64,000 bases of DNA from Psychrobacter proteolyticus. GTDB lineage: Bacteria > Pseudomonadota > Gammaproteobacteria > Pseudomonadales > Moraxellaceae. The translations under genes were made by a program, and so were the position numbers. The notes beneath the pieces were generated by a model. That model was not told where the DNA came from. It saw nothing but the letters and a program-made list of their open reading frames with translations, and did not search any database. Shown in pieces: positions 36,886 through 46,091 of the stretch. Positions within the stretch are counted from its first letter, which is position 1. Each line of letters opens with the position of its first letter. The stretch spans positions 577,510-641,509 of the forward strand of contig NZ_QLKS01000002.1 of the NCBI RefSeq assembly GCF_003350005.1. Reading direction: 5' to 3'.

Positions 36886-37353
36886 TTATTGCTCTTCGTC
36901 TTGTTCGTAGTCTTTACAAGACTGCTCTATCACTGTACGACCGACTGTCTTTGGTGTGGTGACTTTAAAGTCTTTTGTGGTCAATATTGGTTTTTCTGAC
37001 TGCCATGATTTGGTTACTTTGCCTTCAGCATCGTAGTTAACAAAGGCTCGTCTATAGTAACTGGCGTCTTTACATGAAATGAGTAGTTGTTGCTCACTAT
37101 GGTCAATATTGCTTTTTTCTTCCTTCGAGTCATCGGATTTGGTGTCTTTGTCTTTAGGATAGGTTCTAAGGATAGATACCGTGATATTTTCGACGTCTTT
37201 TTCATCTATGATACTGATATCAGAGCTTTCAATAGAATCCAAATCTATACTAAAAACTGATCCAGAGCCGCTCTCGGACACCTTTACCCAGTTGACTGCC
37301 TGGGCGCTGATCGCTAAAGCACTGCCTGCCAATAATATTGATAGCCGTTTCAT
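36886..37353 (-). CDS. Exported surface-adhesin-E-like protein
   Basis: 155 residues from ATG 37353, preferred over ATG 37374 because AAGG lies five bases upstream. Signal peptide MKRLSILLAGSALAISAQA, then VNWVKVSESGSGSVFSIDLD. The short 'WVKV...V(Y/F)(I/S)ID' opening, a mid-protein Cys and a closing CKDYEQDEEQ fit the surface-adhesin E / protein E-type domain, but similarity is weak. A Lys/Ser/Asp-rich loop (residues 60-80) is inserted. Role unknown; periplasmic or surface. Confidence 0.65.
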   Translation of the reverse strand: MKRLSILLAGSALAISAQAVNWVKVSESGSGSVFSIDLDSIESSDISIIDEKDVENITVSILRTYPKDKDTKSDDSKEEKSNIDHSEQQLLISCKDASYYRRAFVNYDAEGKVTKSWQSEKPILTTKDFKVTTPKTVGRTVIEQSCKDYEQDEEQ

Positions 37354-37463
37354 ATAAGCCTTGCTTCTTGTCATTTGAAGTAGGTAATGATAGCCAACTT
37401 ACTATTAGTAGGCAAATATCTTTTGTGCCAGCCCAGTATCAGTCGTCCTCTGTCGTGTGGCTA

Positions 37464-38408
37464 TTATTGTCCGCGAATGGCTGCTAATGTCTTAGCCAGC
37501 TCGTCACGCGCCCCGATAAAACCGTCAATACCTTTAGGTAACAAGTCCTGTGTAACCTTGTCTTGCTGATACGCAGCACTAAACTCTTCGTGCGTTAAGC
37601 TTACTTGAGTCATCGCCTTCATATCCATCGACATACTCGGAGACAGTTGGCGAGTTACCTCGGTATCCATGGCTGCCAGCTCATCAATGAGATTGGGAGC
37701 TATCGTCAGTAAGTCACAACCTGCCAATGCCAAAATCTGCTCGGTAGAGCGGAAACTGGCACCCATTACTTGCGTCTCGTAACCGTGCTGTTTGTAATAC
37801 TGATAAATGAGCTTGACTGACTGTACGCCCATGTCATCAGAAGCTGGTACGTTTTGACGGCTTTGTTGGCGTTTTTGCCAATCTAGAATACGGCCAACGA
37901 AAGGTGATATCAGGGTCACGCCAGCATCTGCACAGGCAATCGCTTGGTGTTGTCCAAAAAGTAGGGTCAGGTTGCAGTGGATATTTTGAGTCTCAAGATA
38001 GCGCGCCGCCTCGATACCTTGCCAAGTTGCTGCCATTTTTATCAATACTCGCTCTGAATCGACGCCCGCTTTTTGGTAAGCATCCATAAAGGCCAGAGCC
38101 TTATCTATCGTCGCTTGAGTATCATAAGATAAGCGAGCGTCCACTTCAGTAGAGACTCGGCCTTCGATCAGCTCTAAAATATCGCAGCCAACCTGAATGG
38201 TCAGCGCATCGATTACGGCATCCACGTCACCATTGTGACGACTCATGGTCTCTGACAGCATACCTTGGTTATCAGGATGAATCAGAGCCTTGGTAATAAG
38301 GCTTGGGTTGGTGGTTGCATCGATAGGTTTTAAACGGGCAATAGCGGCAAGGTCACCAGTATCAGCAACAATCGTGGTCATAGTGCGTAGCTGTTGTAAT
38401 GCGCTCAT
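37464..38408 (-). CDS. tal: Transaldolase
   Basis: Moves a dihydroxyacetone unit in the pentose phosphate pathway. TIM-barrel class I aldolase: Schiff-base Lys124 in RVLIKMAATWQG, IDATTNPSLITKAL near residue 32, HCNLTLLFGQHQA, and GASFRSTEQILALAGCD. 314 residues, normal for the TalB group. AAGGA lies before ATG 38408. Single gene. Confidence 0.95.
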   Translation of the reverse strand: MSALQQLRTMTTIVADTGDLAAIARLKPIDATTNPSLITKALIHPDNQGMLSETMSRHNGDVDAVIDALTIQVGCDILELIEGRVSTEVDARLSYDTQATIDKALAFMDAYQKAGVDSERVLIKMAATWQGIEAARYLETQNIHCNLTLLFGQHQAIACADAGVTLISPFVGRILDWQKRQQSRQNVPASDDMGVQSVKLIYQYYKQHGYETQVMGASFRSTEQILALAGCDLLTIAPNLIDELAAMDTEVTRQLSPSMSMDMKAMTQVSLTHEEFSAAYQQDKVTQDLLPKGIDGFIGARDELAKTLAAIRGQ

Positions 38409-38883
38409 CAGGTATCCTTTTTCTTATTAATCACATGATGCTCCTCTTATATATAGCAGGGTAGGGAGCTGAACTGGAACTGTAACACAGTTTTGGGCAG
38501 GTGTTGCCTCATAGTTATGCTATGCGTCGCTGTTATCTGGCTCAGCTGTGCTAATATTAATAACAGTTGGTATATTTATACGCATTTACGCATGGGCACT
38601 GACCTTAGTTTTTGCTATAGTAGAGCCGGCTATGTATCAAGCTGCTGTATTTGGCAGTAAATATAGCATTAACGCCAAATGGCACTAGCAATATAAGGTG
38701 TTTTTGATAGACTGTTTTGAGGTTGATTTTGAAGATAGTTTCTATCAGCAGCCTTAGTCTTTAATTAAAAACAGAAAACAGTCAGATTTGGCAATAGTGC
38801 TACCTAAGTAATAGCAATGTAATAGCAGAATTTAAATAATAGTAATATCTAACAGCGATAAAATCTAAAAAGGATGGGCGGTA
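38409..38883. other. Divergent gap tal / pheA
   Basis: About 475 bp. A 22-codon open frame at 38592-38660 has one Phe and two Tyr, too few for a pheA leader. No attenuator hairpin is evident. AAGGATGGGCGG is upstream of the pheA ATG. Confidence 0.45.
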
Positions 38884-40056
38884 ATGAGCGAGCAGTCACC
38901 AGAGCAAACAATGGATAATCTAAATCAAACCACTACAGGCGCTAGCGATACCGCAACTGAAAAAGAGTTTTTAGACAATATTCGCCAAAATATTGACGCA
39001 GTAGACTGTGAGATCCAAACGTTAATCAATAACCGTGCAAAGTTGGCTCAGCAAGTAGCCATGGTAAAGAAAAATCATACCGCCGCTGATGATAATAGCA
39101 ATCCTATTTTTTACCGTCCTGAGCGTGAGGCACAGGTGCTAAAAGCTGTCATGGAGCGTAATACGGGTCCCATCGCTGATGAGAAAATGGCGCGTTTATT
39201 CCGTGAAATCATGTCAGTATGTTTGGACTTAGAAGCGCCGCAGCGTATTGCTTTCTTGGGCCCTGTCGGTACCTTCACGCATGCCGCTGCGCTCAAGCAT
39301 TTTGGTAAAGCAGCGGATACCGTACCGATGACAACCATTACTGATGTGTTCCGCGAAGTCGAAGCGGGGACAGCGATGTATGGCGTGGTCCCTGTCGAAA
39401 ACTCTTCAGAAGGCGTAGTCAACCATACTCTAGATGGTTTCTTGTCTTCTACCTTGAAGATCATAGGCGAAGTTGAATTGCCCATTCATCAAAACTTCTT
39501 GGTTGCTGAGCATACCAAGATTGATGGCTTGAGCCGTATTTATTCGCATCAGCAGTCGCTTGCTCAGTGCCGTCATTGGCTAGATGTAAACTTCCCTAAT
39601 GTCGAACGCGTTGCTGTATCAAGTAATGGTGAAGCCGCTCGCCGCCTTAAAAACGAATGGCATTCAGCTGCGATTGCAGGTGACGTCGCTGTTGCAGAGT
39701 ATGGTTTGCATAAGCTGTACTCAAATATCGAAGACAATCCAAGCAACACCACACGCTTCCTTATTATCGGTCATGAAGCGATTGCACCATCTGGTCAAGA
39801 CAAAACCTCTATCGTCGTCTCCGCTCACGATAAAGCAGGCGCACTGATCGAAATCTTGAAACCTTTGTCATATCATGGTGTATCGATGACCAGTATTGAG
39901 ACGCGTCCTGAGCGTCCTAACAAGTGGGCATACGTATTCTTTATCGATATGAATGGTCATGTTAATGATCCAAACGTTAGCGCCGCCATCAATGATATTC
40001 GTCCATTGGTCAAAGATTTGCGCATATTAGGCTCATATCCAAAAGCTGTCCTATAG
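38884..40056 (+). CDS. pheA: Bifunctional chorismate mutase / prephenate dehydratase
   Basis: Makes phenylpyruvate for phenylalanine. Order: chorismate mutase AroQ helix bundle (about residues 27-112, FLDNIRQNIDAVDCEIQ), dehydratase (IAFLGPVGTFTHAAALKHF from about 122; PVENSSEGVV; NTTRFLIIG near 287), and a C-terminal ACT domain with GALIEILKPLSYHGVSMTSI and the ETRP regulatory motif, so Phe feedback inhibition is expected. 390 residues. First of three genes running to aroA, with 117 bp to hisC. Typical Gammaproteobacterial order pheA-hisC-tyrA-aroA. Confidence 0.96.
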   Translation: MSEQSPEQTMDNLNQTTTGASDTATEKEFLDNIRQNIDAVDCEIQTLINNRAKLAQQVAMVKKNHTAADDNSNPIFYRPEREAQVLKAVMERNTGPIADEKMARLFREIMSVCLDLEAPQRIAFLGPVGTFTHAAALKHFGKAADTVPMTTITDVFREVEAGTAMYGVVPVENSSEGVVNHTLDGFLSSTLKIIGEVELPIHQNFLVAEHTKIDGLSRIYSHQQSLAQCRHWLDVNFPNVERVAVSSNGEAARRLKNEWHSAAIAGDVAVAEYGLHKLYSNIEDNPSNTTRFLIIGHEAIAPSGQDKTSIVVSAHDKAGALIEILKPLSYHGVSMTSIETRPERPNKWAYVFFIDMNGHVNDPNVSAAINDIRPLVKDLRILGSYPKAVL

Positions 40057-40173
40057 GCAACTACTTATAGATAACTATAGGCTTATTCACTGGTATTCAT
40101 ACATAATAGATGGGTCTTAGCTTTTGCAGATAGCATTAAAAAAGCATTTACAGATACCATCTAAGGATAAACC

Positions 40174-41316
40174 ATGCAGACTACTCAATTGACCGCGTCA
40201 GATCTATCGCCGTTAACGCCAGCTTACGACAGTATTTTGGCATTGGCACCTTATCAAACCGGTAAGCCAATTGAAGAGCTGACACGTGAGTATGGTGTCT
40301 CAGACGTGGTCAAGCTGGCTAGCAATGAGAATCCAATGGGATGCTCACCACGAGTGACGCTAGCAGTGACTGAGCAGCTAGGGCAGTTGTCGCGCTATCC
40401 TGATGGCAACGGTTACTATCTAAAGCAAGCGCTAGCTGACTTTAACGATGTCAATGCCAATCAAATTACCTTGGGTAATGGCTCTGATGATTTGCTCGAT
40501 ATTTTAGCACGCAGCTTTGTGGGTGCTGATGATGCCATCGTCTATAGCCAGTATGCTTTTGTGGTTTATCCTATGCTAGCGAAGATGCAAGGTGCCACGG
40601 GCATTGAAGTGCCTGCTCAACGCTTTGGCCATAATCTAAAAGCCATGAGCCAAGCGGTACAAGATAATCCGAATACCAAAATCGTTTTTATTGCCAATCC
40701 GAACAATCCAACGGGTACGCAGCTAGAGCAAAAAGAGCTGTATCAGTTCGTTACCAGTGTACCAAGTTCAGTCTTGGTGGTACTAGATGAAGCTTATATC
40801 GAGTATAGTCCTGAGAGCAACAACCGCGCACTATTAGATGAGTTCGATAATGTCATTATTGTGCGTACTTTTTCTAAAGCTTATGGGCTGGCAGGTTTAC
40901 GCGTCGGTTATGCTCTAAGCTCGGTGGCAGTGGCGGATTTACTAAACCGAATTCGTCAGCCATTTAACGTCAGCCGTGTTGGTTTAGCTGCCGCTGCTGC
41001 TGCACTTGCCGATCAAGATTTTATCGAAAAAACTCGTCTGATAAACGATGAGCAAATGCGCTGGCTAGAAAAGCAGTTTGACGCGCTAGGATTGGGTTTT
41101 GTGAAGTCGCATGCCAATTTTATTATGGTCGAAGTGCAGGTTGAGATGGAAGATATAACCGCTGCTTCTATCCACCAAGCGTTACTTGAACAAGGCGTTA
41201 TCGTCCGTCCGTTGGATGCTTATGGATTGCCTAACTGGCTACGTATCACAGTAGGTGTGGCTGAAGACAATTTGCGTTTGATTGATACTCTGCGTTCTAT
41301 TTTGACTGAAGACTAA
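40174..41316 (+). CDS. hisC: Histidinol-phosphate aminotransferase
   Basis: PLP-dependent class I/II aminotransferase in histidine synthesis, and in this gene context often also acting on phenylpyruvate or hydroxyphenylpyruvate. PLP Lys235 in TFSKAYGLAGLRVGYAL; Asn in IANPNNPTGTQL, Asp/Tyr in VVLDEAYIEYSP, and Arg in WLRITVG near the end. 380 residues. AAGGA before ATG 40174. Lies between pheA and tyrA-aroA, about 90 bp from the latter. Confidence 0.95.
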   Translation: MQTTQLTASDLSPLTPAYDSILALAPYQTGKPIEELTREYGVSDVVKLASNENPMGCSPRVTLAVTEQLGQLSRYPDGNGYYLKQALADFNDVNANQITLGNGSDDLLDILARSFVGADDAIVYSQYAFVVYPMLAKMQGATGIEVPAQRFGHNLKAMSQAVQDNPNTKIVFIANPNNPTGTQLEQKELYQFVTSVPSSVLVVLDEAYIEYSPESNNRALLDEFDNVIIVRTFSKAYGLAGLRVGYALSSVAVADLLNRIRQPFNVSRVGLAAAAAALADQDFIEKTRLINDEQMRWLEKQFDALGLGFVKSHANFIMVEVQVEMEDITAASIHQALLEQGVIVRPLDAYGLPNWLRITVGVAEDNLRLIDTLRSILTED

Positions 41317-41405
41317 GCGCATCTATAAGTGCTTTGTAATTTAAAAACTGTTCTTAATTAGCCATTAAAATTTATAACACTAAGACTGGCCCTATCTATG
41401 TCTTA

Positions 41406-43760
41406 GTGTGTCCAACGAGAAAAGCCGTGAGTAGTCAGAAAAAAAATAATCTTCAGCCCTCTTTAAATATGCATCAACCTATATTTGAACAAGTTTGTGT
41501 GATTGGACTTGGGCTGATTGGTGCCAGTTTTGCTCAAGCTATTAAAGATAATGGCTTGAGCGAGCGTTTGGTAGCAGTCGATAGGCATGCACCAAGTATC
41601 ACAGAAGCCATCGAGCATGGTCTACTTGATGCTGGTAGTGCAAACCTACAAGACGTCATCGCTGGCAGTGATTTAATCATCATTGCAGTGCCAGTACAGG
41701 CAGTTCAAGCAGTGTTCGTTGATATCAAACAAGCGATGGATAACGGACAGCTTGCCAGTGATTGCATCATGACGGATGTCTGTAGTACTAAAGTCAATAT
41801 CATTGATGCGGCTAAAGCAGTGTTCGGTTCGCTGCCGATAGGATTAGTGCCAGCGCACCCAATTGCTGGGGCTGAAAATTCAGGGTATCATGCGCGCCGC
41901 GCCAGTTTATTCGTCAATCATAGCGTCATTATTTGCGAGCTGCCGACAACCAGTGTAACCGCTATTGCAAAGTTGCGACTATTATGGGAATCAGTAGGCG
42001 CAAATGTCATGTCAATGGATGCTGAGCACCATGATCGCATATTAGCGCACACTAGCCATTTGCCACATTTACTTGCATTTAATTTGGTTGAGCAATTGGC
42101 AAGCCATGATGATAATTTAGATATGTTTCGTTATGCTGCTGGTGGGTTCCGCGATTTTACCCGTATCGCCGCCAGTGACCCTAAAATGTGGCATGATATA
42201 TTTTTTGCCAACCAAAGCGCGATTGTCAGCGCCCTTGATGAGTATGGTGTCTATTTACAGACGATGCGCCAGCTTATCATTGATCAAGATTCAACCGCCC
42301 TGATGGGACTTTTGGGCCGCGCGCAAGCCGCACGGCGACATTTCGGCCATATGTTAGCCAGCACCCCTTATACGGATACTTCTGCTATGTCAGCTTCTTA
42401 TAATATTACCCCTAGCAATACTGTTTCTGGCACCATTGCGATTCCTGGTGACAAATCTATCTCGCATCGCAGCATTATGCTCGGCAGTCTTGCCACAGGC
42501 GTGACAAATGTGACTGGGTTTTTGGAAGGGGAAGATGCGCTAGCAACGCTACAAGCATTCCGTGATATGGGTGTGACGATCGAAGGCCCTGATAATGGCA
42601 ATTTGACCATTCATGGCGTCGGTATGAATGGTTTAAAACCTAGCAAAACCCCACTGTACATGGGTAACTCTGGCACCAGTATGCGTCTGCTATCTGGTAT
42701 CTTGGCGGCGCAATCATTTGATAGTGTATTGACAGGTGATACTAGCTTGAATAAACGCCCAATGGAGCGCGTGGCTGCACCGCTACGGTCTATGGGAGCT
42801 GTGATTCAGAGCACTGGTCATAGTGGTACTGCACCACTCAGCATCACTGGTCGTGACACGGTGGGTAAGCCATTACAAGGCACTGAGTATGATATGCCAG
42901 TCGCTTCAGCTCAGGTAAAATCTTGCTTGCTACTAGCAGGTCTATGGGCAGAGGGTACGACAACAGTCACACAGCCTGAGATCAGCCGTGACCACACTGA
43001 GCGTATGCTATCGGCCTTTGGTTACCCGGTAACCGTAGAAGGCAATCGCATCAGTGTCACCGGTGGCGGCACACTAACAGGCGGCGATATCGCGGTTCCT
43101 GCTGATATCTCATCTGCAGCGTTTTTTATGGTGGCAGCGGCCATCAGTCAAAACAGTGAGCTGACCTTGACCCAAGTAGGTATCAACCCTACGCGTACTG
43201 GCGTCATTGATATTCTTAAATTAATGAATGCAGATATTAGCCTAAGCAATGAGACACATGTGGGCGGCGAGCCAGTTGCTGATATTACGATTCGCAGCTC
43301 AAACTTGGTCGGTATTGAGATACCGGAGCATCTCGTACCACTAGCGATTGATGAGTTCCCTGTGCTATTTATTGCGGCTAGCTGTGCACAAGGTCGTACA
43401 GTATTGACTGGTGCTAAAGAGCTGCGTGTCAAAGAATCAGATCGTATCGCTGTGATGGCAGAAGGATTGCACACGCTCGGTATTGATTGTACTGTAACTG
43501 ATGATGGTCTGATTATCGAAGGCAAAGGCGTAGCTACCGAAAACGGTGAAGTAAACAATAGCCAACCTGTCTTTGGTGGTGGTCATATTGTCTCGCATCA
43601 TGATCATCGTATTGCAATGAGCTTCTCTGTAGCCAGTCTGCGTGCATCCCAGCAAATCACCATTGAAGGAGTTGAGACTGTTAATACTAGCTTCCCAGGA
43701 TTTGCTGAACTTGCCAACCAAATCGGTATGTCTATCCAAGTGGATACTGGTGCTGAGTAA
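41406..43760 (+). CDS. tyrA-aroA: Fused prephenate dehydrogenase and class II EPSP synthase
   Basis: Two consecutive enzymes in one chain of about 784 residues. N-terminal TyrA: NAD loop VIGLGLIGASF near residue 34, LVPAHPIAGAENSGY, HDRILAHTSHLPHLLAF. C-terminal EPSP synthase (from about residue 335): GDKS 348-351, SAQVK 501-505, RDHTE 528-532 and NPTR 594-597, which are the four motifs that define class II (glyphosate-insensitive type) enzymes. It also has GNSGTSMRLL and the ELRVKESDR loop. The fusion is known in Moraxellaceae. The start is uncertain: GTG 41406, GTG 41427 with GAGAA upstream, or ATG 41469. No cmk-rpsA follow; a strong terminator ends the unit. Confidence 0.95.
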   Translation: MCPTRKAVSSQKKNNLQPSLNMHQPIFEQVCVIGLGLIGASFAQAIKDNGLSERLVAVDRHAPSITEAIEHGLLDAGSANLQDVIAGSDLIIIAVPVQAVQAVFVDIKQAMDNGQLASDCIMTDVCSTKVNIIDAAKAVFGSLPIGLVPAHPIAGAENSGYHARRASLFVNHSVIICELPTTSVTAIAKLRLLWESVGANVMSMDAEHHDRILAHTSHLPHLLAFNLVEQLASHDDNLDMFRYAAGGFRDFTRIAASDPKMWHDIFFANQSAIVSALDEYGVYLQTMRQLIIDQDSTALMGLLGRAQAARRHFGHMLASTPYTDTSAMSASYNITPSNTVSGTIAIPGDKSISHRSIMLGSLATGVTNVTGFLEGEDALATLQAFRDMGVTIEGPDNGNLTIHGVGMNGLKPSKTPLYMGNSGTSMRLLSGILAAQSFDSVLTGDTSLNKRPMERVAAPLRSMGAVIQSTGHSGTAPLSITGRDTVGKPLQGTEYDMPVASAQVKSCLLLAGLWAEGTTTVTQPEISRDHTERMLSAFGYPVTVEGNRISVTGGGTLTGGDIAVPADISSAAFFMVAAAISQNSELTLTQVGINPTRTGVIDILKLMNADISLSNETHVGGEPVADITIRSSNLVGIEIPEHLVPLAIDEFPVLFIAASCAQGRTVLTGAKELRVKESDRIAVMAEGLHTLGIDCTVTDDGLIIEGKGVATENGEVNNSQPVFGGGHIVSHHDHRIAMSFSVASLRASQQITIEGVETVNTSFPGFAELANQIGMSIQVDTGAE

Positions 43761-43806
43761 GTCGCTAAACTACCATTAACTCTTAAAGATTTAATCTAAC
43801 ATCGTT

Positions 43807-43850
43807 AGCAATGTACTCATGTCACTATTGGCATGAGTACATTGCTTTTT
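43807..43850 (+). terminator. Intrinsic terminator of the aromatic block
   Basis: AGCAATGTACTCATG (43807-43821) pairs with CATGAGTACATTGCT (43832-43846), then Ts. Confidence 0.93.
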
Positions 43851-43955
43851 ATCTTATAATCTCACTGTAGTAACCCTGCACTCTCACTATTCGATTGACA
43901 ATAATAATTAGAATTAGGTGAGAGCGCGCTTTGCTCTAAAAAGTTGTCCTATATT

Positions 43956-44918
43956 ATGACTACCCAAAATGTCATCAAAAAACCCGTTGCCCCAATCATC
44001 ACAACCAGACGCGGCATTATTACTGCGCTTATCGCGTTCTTTATTTGGGGTGGATTTCCGCTATACTTCAAACAGTTATCTGATTATGATGCAACGGAGA
44101 TCATTGGTCACCGTATCGTTTGGACGTTTTGTTGCCTACTGATTGTGTTAGTGGCTACCAAACGCTGGGGGTGGGTAGAAACGCTCAAGCAAAACCCAAG
44201 ATGGATTGCGCTATCACTCGTCTCTGGGTTAATCATCGCAACCAACTGGCTGACCTATGTATGGGCGGTCAATCATGATCGTATCCTTGAGGCCAGTTTG
44301 GGTTACTTTATCGGGCCGTTGGTTGGCGTTGCGCTATCCATGATTTTATTCAAAGAGCGCCTGCGCACGCTACAATGGGTAGCCATTGGCTTTGCATTAT
44401 TGTCTGTGGTCATTCAAGTGGTGATGCTTGGTAGTCTGCCGTGGATATCGTTGATTTTGGCATTTAGTTTCAGTACTTACGGGACTATTCAACGACAAAC
44501 GCCATTGACTGCTGTTGATGCCATGTTTGTCGAGACCGCAATGTTGGTACCTTTATGTCTTTGGTGGTTTTGGCAGTCTGATGTGGCAAGTCATCAACTG
44601 AGCTTTTGGTTTAGCTCAAACATTTGGCTACTGATGATTGCAGGCCCGATTACGCTAATACCGCTTTTATTATTCAATAAATCTACCAAGCTCGTGGCAT
44701 ACAGTATTCTGAGCTTTATGAATTATCTGACGCCGACCTTCATTTTCTTTTTGGCAGTGTTCTATTATAAAGAACCATTCGATTTACATCGTTTAGCAGT
44801 CTTTGGTTTGATTTGGTTAGGTCTGCTATTATTCAGCATCGACCTGTGGCGCCATCGTCCAAGTAAAGTGTTAAAAGCGGCGCGCCTACGTGAAGAAGCG
44901 CTAAAATCGGCTAAGTAA
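43956..44918 (+). CDS. rarD: RarD-type EamA permease
   Basis: 320 residues from ATG 43956 (a TTG at 43944 is less likely). Ten hydrophobic helices; RarD signatures IWGGFPLYFKQL near the start, TNWLTYVWAVNHDRILEASLGYFI, read in parts, and GTIQRQTPLTAVD. NKSTKLVAYSILSFMNYLTPT marks helix 9. Named from chloramphenicol sensitivity in E. coli, but real substrate unknown. It is followed at 43 bp by folB, so the three genes rarD-folB-folK may be co-transcribed. Confidence 0.9.
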   Translation: MTTQNVIKKPVAPIITTRRGIITALIAFFIWGGFPLYFKQLSDYDATEIIGHRIVWTFCCLLIVLVATKRWGWVETLKQNPRWIALSLVSGLIIATNWLTYVWAVNHDRILEASLGYFIGPLVGVALSMILFKERLRTLQWVAIGFALLSVVIQVVMLGSLPWISLILAFSFSTYGTIQRQTPLTAVDAMFVETAMLVPLCLWWFWQSDVASHQLSFWFSSNIWLLMIAGPITLIPLLLFNKSTKLVAYSILSFMNYLTPTFIFFLAVFYYKEPFDLHRLAVFGLIWLGLLLFSIDLWRHRPSKVLKAARLREEALKSAK

Positions 44919-44960
44919 ATATTAAAAACACGAAAAAAATTAGCAAACAAGGATGAAAGG

Positions 44961-45398
44961 ATGTTTCATACTCAGTCTGATGTTGTATTTATAAAAGGTC
45001 TAGAAGTTGAAGCGGTAATTGGCGTTTTTGACTGGGAGCGTGCTATCACTCAGCCGTTACTCATTGATATCGCGCTTGAGACTGACATTAGCCGTGCTGC
45101 TGTGTCAGATGATGTCAGCGATGCCCTGAGTTATAAAGAAGTCTGCGATGATGTGAGCGAGTGGTGCAAACAGATTCAAGCAAAGCTGCTTGAGCATTTA
45201 GCTGGTCAGATCTCTGATAAGATATTTGCAAAGTATCACTGTCAAAAGATCACGTTAAGTATTGCCAAACCGACTGCTATTGCCCAAGCAGATGCGGTAG
45301 GGGTACAAATAACACGTTATGCGCCAGCGCTAACCAATGAGCCAGCTACTAAAGACGTTACCAAAGAAGTTAATGATAGCCAAGTCGATGATGCATAA
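44961..45398 (+). CDS. folB: Dihydroneopterin aldolase
   Basis: Folate pathway: 7,8-dihydroneopterin to 6-hydroxymethyl-dihydropterin plus glycolaldehyde. VFIKGLEVEAVIGVFDWERA carries the Glu of the active site, DISRAAVSDDVSDALSYKEV the tunnelling-fold middle, and ITLSIAKPTAI the catalytic Lys. 145 residues including a charged C-terminal tail of about 25. AAGGATGAAAGG precedes ATG 44961. The end overlaps folK, so the two are coupled, and the next enzyme in the pathway is the next gene. Confidence 0.93.
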   Translation: MFHTQSDVVFIKGLEVEAVIGVFDWERAITQPLLIDIALETDISRAAVSDDVSDALSYKEVCDDVSEWCKQIQAKLLEHLAGQISDKIFAKYHCQKITLSIAKPTAIAQADAVGVQITRYAPALTNEPATKDVTKEVNDSQVDDA

Positions 45399-45921
45399 AA
45401 AGTCAGTGGATTTGAATGTGGCAACGTTCACACATTGTGCACCTGAGACTGTGCAAGCACAGCCTGTGGTAGAGGTAGTGTTAGCGCTAGGTAGTAACTA
45501 TCAAGCTGACAAGTATCTACCGCTTGCTCGGCAGCGATTAGCAGCGCTAGGTGAGGTGCGATTATCTACGGCTTTTCAAAATCCTGATTTTACCGCGACT
45601 ACCCAATTACCAAAGCCTGACTATACCAATCAATGTGTCCATCTAACATTGACCACACCGATAAGCCTGCAGCAACTACAGCAAATTTTTAAAAACCTTG
45701 AAGGCGATTGTAATAGATGTCGACAGACTAAGCCAAATCAAGTACGTCGAGTGACAATGGATATTGATATTTTGATGATTAAATTGGCTAATATAGAAAA
45801 TAGCCTAAGCAAAAATTTGATATTTAAATCAATATCTGATTGGATTGTGATGGCCAATCGTTATCCATTTAAAGCCCATGAGGAAGCGGGAGTCAGGGAA
45901 TTAACCGTATCTACTGATTAA
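45388..45921 (+). CDS. folK: HPPK (FolK-like) with a divergent catalytic loop
   Basis: Pyrophosphorylates 6-hydroxymethyl-dihydropterin. I start at ATG 45388 (177 residues), inside the end of folB; 45373 and 45337 are also in frame. VLALGSNYQADKYLPLARQRL matches the family N-terminus, NQCVHLTLTT the middle, and MDIDIL carries the two metal Asp. The usual RWGPRxIDLDIL loop is changed here: CRQTKPNQVRRVTMDIDIL lacks the Trp-Gly-Pro. Activity may be altered, or a second FolK may exist elsewhere. Terminator at 46025. Confidence 0.8.
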   Translation: MMHKKSVDLNVATFTHCAPETVQAQPVVEVVLALGSNYQADKYLPLARQRLAALGEVRLSTAFQNPDFTATTQLPKPDYTNQCVHLTLTTPISLQQLQQIFKNLEGDCNRCRQTKPNQVRRVTMDIDILMIKLANIENSLSKNLIFKSISDWIVMANRYPFKAHEEAGVRELTVSTD

Positions 45922-46024
45922 ACGTTTAAAGAGCGTTTTAAGAAAAAGTCGATGATAAGTTGGTAGGTGATAAAGTAATTTATTTCAAATGACACTGACT
46001 ACATCTAATATTTTTGCAGTAGAT

Positions 46025-46070
46025 AAAACTAAGGGGCGTACAGTATATTGTACGCCCCTTAGTTTTATTT
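46025..46070. terminator. Bidirectional terminator folK / cysE
   Basis: An 18-bp perfect stem, AAAACTAAGGGGCGTACA (46025-46042) with TGTACGCCCCTTAGTTTT (46049-46066), loop of six bases, then ATTT. Confidence 0.96.
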
Positions 46071-46091
46071 CTTTTACTGAAATGTTAGTAG

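Noticed and set aside
38592..38660. Leader peptide for pheA attenuation
   Set aside because: The 22 codons hold one Phe and two Tyr, and no terminator/antiterminator pair follows.
43148..43558. 136-codon open frame on the minus strand inside aroA
   Set aside because: Antisense to a conserved enzyme domain with no recognisable protein; it follows from codon bias.
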